Below, piece by piece: positions 52,801 through 61,800 of a stretch of 64,000 bases of DNA; position 1 is the first letter of the stretch, and each line of letters opens with the position of its first letter. The notes below the pieces were generated by a model. The model had not been told where the DNA came from and searched no databases. It saw only the letters and a program-made list of their open reading frames with translations. The translations under genes and the position numbers were made by a program. Source of the DNA: Motacilla alba alba (lineage: Eukaryota > Chordata > Aves > Passeriformes > Motacillidae); the NCBI RefSeq assembly GCF_015832195.1, contig NC_052026.1:13627619-13691618 (forward strand), read 5' to 3'.

Positions 52801-55800
52801 GCGAGTGGTTGTAACAGTCTCAACAGAGTAAATGGTAAGGTCTGGGAAAACATAACCCTCTTTTTTGATCATTTTAAAGAAAGGAATTCTGTAGTCGTTA
52901 CAGTGCAGATCTACAGGGTGCTGCCTTGAAGTGAAAGCTGTTCAAGTATCTTTGTAATGTGACTGAAGCTCAGAACTTAATGTTCTAAAACTTTGCCTTC
53001 ATTCAGATCAGCTGCTGGATTTGGAGTCTGGTTATCTTCTGCTTGTTGCTCGAGATGCTTTTTTTTATTCTTTGTTAGGTGCTATTGACATCAGATAAAG
53101 CTGCAGCCAACTTCTCAGACCGTTCCTTGTTAAAGAACCTTGGTCACTGGCTGGGAATGATAACGATGGCTAAAAATAAGCCCATCTTGCACACGGTGAG
53201 CTTCTGTCTTTGTAGGTTGCCTTGGCATGAATTGGCATGCTGTTATGCAGCAGCATAGGCTATTTGGGAAATCTTACCACCTTTCTGGTGCCTCTTTTAT
53301 GTGCCAAGTACAAAGTATGACTCCAGAGTTGGTTATTTAACACTTCTAAATATTTTTTTTATATCAGAAAAGTTAGTAGCTAAATTTATTTTGGCAAAAG
53401 CTTGTTAATCCATGTAAAAATGTAGATGTATAAATCTTTGTTCAAAAAGTAATTGCTGCTTAGCAGTCTGTAAAATTCAAGGGCTGTCTCGACTCAGCCT
53501 TGCCTGCATCTGAAAAGGAAGCAGTGTATTAGTGGAATTGTGCAGTGTGTTTGCTGTTTTCTCTACCCTCATTCCCACTTCAATTGTTTTTCAGGATTTG
53601 GATGTGAAGTCACTACTACTGGAAGCATATGTTAAGGGACAGCAAGAGTTGCTTTATGTAGTGCCATTTGTTGCCAAAGTCTTAGAATCCAGTGTCAGGA
53701 GTGTGGTAAGTGTCCTTGTACAGACAGAGTTAATGCTCAAATGGCAAAATATTGCAGGAAGTAATCAGCTTTTGTCACAAAATGAAAACTAATTGAATTC
53801 AGTGGAGAGAAAGAAAAGGGATACAAAAGCATAAAGTCAAGAGTTTTATGTGGAGGGAAGGTACATGGCCATGCATTTTTAATAGGTGGTGTTAGCTGAA
53901 ATGTACTGTGGTATCCCTGATCAGAACTCCATTGAGAAATGGAAGGATGCCATTGAAGAGGTTCTAGGATACATTTATTCCTAGTTTGTTGTTTTTTTCT
54001 TCTCCCACCCACTTTGATCCTGATCAGCTTCTCAGTTCTGCTTGACATAGAATTGATCTTTCAAGAAGGACCAGGTCATTGTGCTTCCGGTTGTTCACTT
54101 AAGTTCCTCATGTATTTCTAGTTGTACTGAATTACTGGAATAATTGTTACTAAAATACTAAACTTTACTCTAATCACAGCTGTACAAAGGTCTCCACGGC
54201 TGTATGCACATATAGCTGCTTGTGTTTCAAACATTTCCAGTCATAAATTATCCAGATGATTCAAGAAGTTTCTGTAATCCTGCTCTTTTTTCTCTTGTAG
54301 GTCTTCAGACCTCCAAACCCATGGACAATGGCCATTATGAATGTTTTAGCTGAGCTACATCAGGAACATGACCTAAAAGTAAATTACTGGATTTTTTTCT
54401 GTAACTTCTGAGTGTAAGGTTTTATTGACGTACTACTCAAGAAAGATGTTGTGAAGGACTAAGCAGTCTTCCTCACTGCTTTAGCGTGGGGAGATTGCTT
54501 GGGAATTGCTTAATTTGATAGAACTTGGATGAAACTCTTCTCCATGAGGTCAGCATCAATATATTTGACTAATCCTCAGTCATGAGTCTCTGAAAGGGGT
54601 GGCATTAGAATGGGGAGTTTGGGAGTCAGGTGGCTCAGTAAATGTTTGGGGTATTTTTCTTGTGACATGACCTAAACTAGAGTTGTTTTGCAGTTGAATC
54701 TGAAGTTTGAGATTGAGGTGCTCTGCAAGAATCTTGCACTAGACATCAATGAGCTGAAACCTGGAAGTCTCCTGAAAGATAAGGATCGTCTGAAAAACCT
54801 GGATGAGCAGCTGTCTGCTCCAAAGAAGGATGTGAAGCAGCCAGAAGAGCTACCACCCATCACAACAACCAGTGAGTACATCTCATAGAATCCAGAACCA
54901 CTCTGTTAAAGTTCAAGTAAAACAGGTTTTGCTATCACAAAATAAAATTTGAAGCTACATATGCTATTGTAATATTCCACGTAGTGCTTGGAACTACGTG
55001 GGTAGTTTTGTAAGAAATAGGTCTACAGAGTTTAGAGATGGGAAGGGAATGGAAGCCATCATGAGGACTAATTCTGTATAATGTTTGTGTTGCTACTCCT
55101 TAGACTCCCTCCTATTAACAATAGACCAGGTGCTAAAACTGTCATAATAAACAGCTCTCTTAAAATGTACTGAAGCGACTTTGGTACTAATTATTAGGCA
55201 AATGGAGAATGAAGGTTGCTTGGTAAGTTTAGGAAGTTTCATGATCAAACTGCAAACCTTTTCTTTCTACGTTGTTTCCTGGTTTAAATGAGAATTATAT
55301 ACTTGTTTTATAAGCAGTTGCTTTTCACTGTGGTTTCATAGTGTCTCAATACAAACATACTTGTGTTCTGCAGCTGCTTCTACAACTCCAGCTACCAGCA
55401 CCACTTGTACAGCCACGGTTCCTCCACAGCCCCAGTACAGTTATCATGACATCAATGTCTATTCTTTAGGAGGGCTGGCTCCACACATTACCTTAAATCC
55501 AACGGTAAGTTTTAGAGCTGATTTAGTTTGCTGAAAGAATTCTTACAGCCGGGATTGATGCAGATCTCAACTGGTGCGAGCTATCAGGACTTCAGTGTAA
55601 AAGGAGCCTCTGTGCTCCTTTTGTCCAGTTAGCAGCTCAACTCTTAAGTCAATCTTTGCATTGTTACTCAGCTGCAACTTGGTTAGAAAAGTAATACTTT
55701 GTTCCGGTTTCAGATTTATCAAATACTGTAGCAGCTGCATGGGGAACATGGGAGTACTGCACGAGCTATGACAGTACACTTATGAGTCGTTGAGAAAATG

Positions 55801-58800
55801 CAGGTGTGATGGGTAGGTGGGATTCCAGTGTACCTTATTCTCTGACCTTTCCTAATGCCCTGCAGATTCCGCTGTTCCAAGCACACCCGCAGCTGAAGCA
55901 GTGTGTGCGGCAGGCGATCGAGCGTGCAGTGCAGGACCTCGTCCATCCGGTGGTGGACAGATCCATCAAGATTGCCATGACCACCTGTGAGCAGATCGTC
56001 AGGAAGGACTTCGCCCTGGACTCGGAGGAGTCCCGGATGCGTGTGGCTGCTCACCACATGATGAGGAACCTGACTGCTGGCATGGCCATGATTACCTGCA
56101 GGGAGCCTTTGCTCATGAGCATAGCTACCAACTTGAAAAATAGCTTCGCTACTGCGCTGAGGGTAAGAGCCCCATCATTTGGACTTTATATCCAACTTAT
56201 GGCACTGTAGATGTCCAGCATTACTAAATCAATTCTCTGCAATGTAGACTTGTTAGTTAATTGTGTGGCTTAACTAGCATGGGGATGAATTTACTGGGTA
56301 AAAGTTTTGTCTCTTGTGGAATCACAGTGGAAAAAAGTGTTGTGATTCCAGGTCAAACACCCTTAAACTGAGATGGTAGATCTTACTAAATGGCACACAA
56401 ACTTCCTGACTATCTTTTTATTCCACCCAGTGTTCTCTCTAGTTTAACCACATCATGGAAGCCTTGGAGGCTTGAACTTTCTGCAGGGTTTGAGGCAGAA
56501 AAGCTAAAGTGGGGGACTGAATTGATTTTGGTGATATCTTGGATTGTTTGAGCATGCATGCTCCAGGCAGATTTTATTTACTTGTGCTGTAAGCAGATAG
56601 GTTTAGACTCTTCTGCACAGCTTGTGAATTCATTGAGTTTTCTAGAGGCTATTATCAGGTCTCTTAATGAAGAAAGTTTGAGCTAAACAGTGTGGACCAG
56701 CCTGTGAACTCCTGACCACAACAGCAGCTGCTACCCAGAATTCTTGCCATCAGTGTCAGCAACAGGCACAAGAGCATAAGGATCTTGGAAAGATCAAGAC
56801 ACAGATGTACTTTCAGCAATTAGAAATTAATCAGTTTTTTTATCCCTGAAGACATATGACATTGGTACAAATCGAGTTTTAATCCAAGGAAGTTTTTAAA
56901 GGGATAATTGTAGAAAACATTTTGTTGCAGAAAAGGCTCTGTATGAGGCATCTCAAAATTCTTATCTGGCTTACTGTTATGAAGTGGTTTAACAGAGATA
57001 GTATAATTTTCAGGAATTAATGGAAGAGCTCTTTGCAGACAATGAAGTCCAAGTAGATGGGACAGGCTGCCTTTATAGATGTATTCCATTTTAAGTGGAA
57101 GTTGCTGCTTTGCACCCTGGAAAATAAGTACATCTGTTCAGGGTTCTCATAAAGCACATTCTGGGAAGGAAGGAAGAAAATCTGACTCCTTATCAGAAAA
57201 GGAACCCACTGAAAAAGGCTTAGGACTGCTCTTTTGTGCTGTTAGTGGTGCACTTTTATATCTTCCAATTACAACCTAGGAAGTAGAAAAACTTCTACTG
57301 AGATGCAAAGTCTTCCTTGCATTAGCATGACTGTGTCTGTCTATCTAAAGCAGGCCTTTATTTCTGTGCCCTGGAGATGGGTAGGTGGAGAAGATGGAGA
57401 ACTCCTGCTGTTTTGTTCCTTGTTGAAAGTCTTTACTCTCATCTTGCCTACATGTTTTATTCAAAGCTATGCAAAATTAAATTTAATATTGTATATTCTA
57501 TGGGAAGGGAGTGTGATCCTAAGAGCATTCCTTTTTATTGCTGGTGTTCTGTATAAGCAGTAGTGCAGATTTTAAGGCTGGCTATATACAGGGAAATATT
57601 ACTTTCTTCACTGATTATTGTGATTTTCAATAGGCAGCCTCCCCACAGCAGAGGGACATGATGGAGCAGGCAGCTGCCCAGTTAGCGCAGGATAACTGTG
57701 AGCTTGCCTGCTGCTTTATCCAGAAGACAGCTGTGGAAAAGGCAGGCCCTGAGATGGACAAGAGGCTGGCAACTGTGAGTATGGGACTGTTGAAGAAGTA
57801 TCCTATGCCCTCGTACTCATCCAGATGGGTGTCTAAAATGCAGTGTGGTGTTTGTGTTTTTGGCAGGAATTTGAGCTCAGAAAGCATGCGAGGCAAGAGG
57901 GGCGTCGCTACTGCGATCCTGTTGTGTTAACGTACCAGGCTGAGCGGATGCCAGAACAGATCAGGTTGAAGGTGAGTTCTGTTCTGATGCTGCTCTTCTC
58001 TCCCTCCTGATAAGGAAGAGTGGAAGGCACAGTGTCAGCTGAGTATTCGTATATTGTTAGTCTTGCCTTACAGTGCAGCTGCTCTGTTATTTTGATTAGT
58101 AAGGAAACACATAAATACATTATTCCAAATTGAGTATTTATATAATTTTCTCAATTCCTTGCGTCTCTATTTCTGTGCATTTCCTCTCACTGTTTTGTTG
58201 TCTTTATACTTTTAATTTTCTTTTGTCTCCTTTCTATTTTCTTCCATTAAAGGACATGTACCACATGCTTTCAGCAGAGCACTTCTCAGTATTCAGTTAT
58301 TTCTGTTTCTGGGAATATGAGTTTCATTTTTAGAGCAAAATCCCCCTCTTAGGAGGTGTGGAAGGAGAGATAGGACCTCAGTGCAGAGCAGTTGAATCCT
58401 ACTCGATGTCTAGGCCACTTTGTTTAGGAGTAGCTACACAAGCTGCCCTCAGTTTTTACTGCCTCAGTCCTATCAATGAGTTAAATGCTTGTTCCTTTCT
58501 TGCAAAGGTTGGAGGTGTGGACCCAAAACAGCTGGCTGTTTATGAAGAGTTTGCACGAAACGTCCCTGGCTTCTTGCCCACCAATGACTTAACTCAGCCT
58601 ACAGGATTCTTGGCTCAGCCTATGAAGGTAGGGGTTTCTGAATTAATCAGCTTGAGAGTACTACAGCAGTTTTGAAGACTGTTGCAGAAGTTGTGGTTTT
58701 GTTAGGATTCATAAGAGTTAAGTGTTTGTATTGTCGGGGGATAGTGGTTGAAAAAATGTTTGTTCTAAAGACAAAGTAATGGTAACATAAAACTTCCATC

Positions 58801-61800
58801 CAGTCTTGGGGATTTGTAACTCAAATTGGGACAAATTCTGCAGTTCAGGATTGCTACACGTAGTTTTAATTGCAGTGAAACATTTTTTTCAAATCTCAGG
58901 TTACTTTTGAAGGTCATGGATGGCAGGTCTGAATTTTAAGATAATTAATAAGTTTTTGTATGCATACCTAAGGCCTTACTGACAGAACAAGAGGGAATAG
59001 CTTCAAACAGAAAGAGGACAGGTTTAGATTAGATGTTAGGAGGAACTTCTTCCCTGTGAGGGTGGTGAGGCACTGGAAGAGGTTATCTGAAGAAGCTATA
59101 GATGGCCCATCCTTGAAGTGTTCAAAGCCAGGTTGGGTGCAGCTTTGAGCAACCTGCTCCAGTGGAAGATGTCCCTGCCCATAGCAGGGCAGTTGAAACT
59201 GGTCTTTAAGATGGTCTTAAATGTCCTTCCAACCCAAACCATTCTGTGATCTGAAGGCAAAGAGCCAGTCAGTCAGTATTTTGAGTGTCACAGATGCAAT
59301 CCTTACAAAAATCACTGATTCTCACTTTCTCTTAAGCAGCAAGCTTGGGCTACAGATGACGTAGCACAAATTTATGACAAATGTATGACAGAACTGGAGC
59401 AGCACCTGCAATCTATTCCACACACCCTGGCCATGAATCCTCAAGTTCAAGCACTGCGTAGCCTCTTGGAGGCAGTGGTAGTGGCTCGGAACTCCCGGGA
59501 TGCTATTGCTGCTCTTGGACTACTGCAGAAGGTGAGTGTTGACAACTCGTCTCTGTAACAGCTTGCTTAGAAGTTATTACTCACCTAGCTCATGGATTGT
59601 CTTGCTGGTGACCTTGTTTCTTCATGCATCCTGTGGAACTTGCTTGGTGAACAGTATTGAACTGCTGTCTTTGGAAATCTGATTAACAGGATTGGGAGGG
59701 AGCCATTGTGTTCACATAGGGTTTTGTACACATGGTGTTGAGTCTGCTGTGGGAGAAGCAGGTGTACAGAATCCTGGGACTTAGTTTTGTTCAGATGTGG
59801 CAGGTAGAGAGCTGTTGCTGTCCAGAGTGGTCTGATTTTAGGATGATATGGGGGCTAAAAGGGTGTTTGAACTGCCCTTGTAGGTAGAATACTGAGCTGG
59901 ATTTCTAGTGGCACACTTGGGGGTTCATTCTGCAGTAACTCATAAATGACTATGCATGGTGGGTTGACCCTGGCCAGCTGCCCAACACCCATCCAGCTGC
60001 TTCTTCTTTCTGCTTTTCTGCAGGACACAGAGAAAATGCAGGGAAGACCAGATGACATTTGTTCAGATTATGACAGTTTAATAGGGAAAATAAAGGCCAT
60101 GTGCACAAAGGAAACTAAAATCTTGACTTCCCATCAGCAGGGAGATGTCCAGCTACTCCTCGCAAAGCAGGGCTTCAGCACATGTGACATTTGCTTGCAA
60201 AGGCAAACATTAGAACCATGAATGCTCTTTTTCATCTTCCTTTCCCTGAGCTTTTCTTGCTGAACATGATGTCATATGGTATAGAACATCCCTTTATTCA
60301 GTTTGGGTCAACTGTCCTGGCTGTGTTGCTTCCCAGCCTCTTGTCCATCCCCAGCCTACCCACTGGTGGAGGAAGCAGAGTGAGAAAGAAAAAGCCTTGA
60401 TCCTGTGCTAGTGCTGCTCAGCAACTGGCAAAACTCTGGTGTGTTTTCAACACTGGTTCAGCACAAATCCAAAGCACAGTGCCATATGGGCTGCTTTAAA
60501 GCAAGTTAACTCCATCCCAGCCAGAATTTGTAGGCTGTACCAGTGGGAAGTGTTAGAGTGAGCTCTGTGATCTGAGTTGGCATCAGTGCTTGTGTAGTAG
60601 TGTAGAACAAGTGACAGACATAGAGAAAAATCCACTTGAGAATAGTGTAAGGATACTGAGCTGTCTGCATGAGGATCCAAGAACAGTGCCAAAACAAAAT
60701 AACCAAAAGCTGGAGGGAGACTCTTTGTTCTTGTCTGCTAGTGCTTTTACCTGTTAAAGGATCCAGTCCTCACTAGAACTTGACCAAATAAATTGTGTTG
60801 CCCATGTAAAACTTATCCTCCACTTGCTGTAGACTAACACAGATACATCTCTGAGTGTTGCAGCTCTTTCTCTAAGGAAGCTGCTCACTTACCTCTGGCA
60901 GGTTCTGCAAATATTTTCTCAGGTAGTTTTCCATGAGCTGTATGCAGAATTGCTTGAGGAGGCATTGGCTTAGGGAGACTGCAGTACAAAGTAACACTGT
61001 TACTGTTGTCTGTCATGGTATTTGGGGCACATACAAGGCTAGTGGGGCATAGAGAGACCGGTGGGTTTGTTTCTGATAGTATAACTGTGTACAGTGCATG
61101 TATAGATGCCAAAGTAGTCTTACCAAGAGGTCAGCACAATTAAATTGATTTTTTCCCCCATATCTTCTGGTGATAACTCCTGCTGATGTAATGTGCAGAA
61201 GATTTGGAAGAGGACTGTTTTTTTCCTCTGCTAACAGGTTGCATCTATTCTAGGCTGTAGAGGGCTTGCTGGATGCCACCAGTGGGGCTGACGCTGACCT
61301 CCTGCTCCGCTACCGTGAGTGTCACCTGCTGGTGCTGAAGGCTCTGCAGGATGGCCGTGCCTATGGATCTCCATGGTGTAACAAACAAATCACTAGGTCA
61401 GTTACAAAGCTGCAAGAACACTGATGTAGCTTTGACCATCTTTTGGGAGTTCCTGTGCTACTCAGAATTCCCTGCCTGTTAATATTTTCCTTTGCTGCAA
61501 TTTGGACAGACAAAAAATAACTAGCTTGTTTTGTCAAAATTAAGTAGATCTTCTGATAATGCTGGTTCATCCCAGAACATGATAGGAATCCTTAATGGAA
61601 TTAAGCATTAGAGCGTGGTGTGGGCTTTTTTTTTCCCCCCTCATTTTGCAGAAAATATCTCTATGTCACAAACAATGTGACATAGCATATGTCTGCAGCA
61701 CAAGCTTCAGCTAGGCAAATTTGCCATTTCATCCTTGGAAGAGACTTCTTATACTGAATAAACTGAAGCTCTTGAAGGGCTCTTGTGACCAGTTGTGCAG

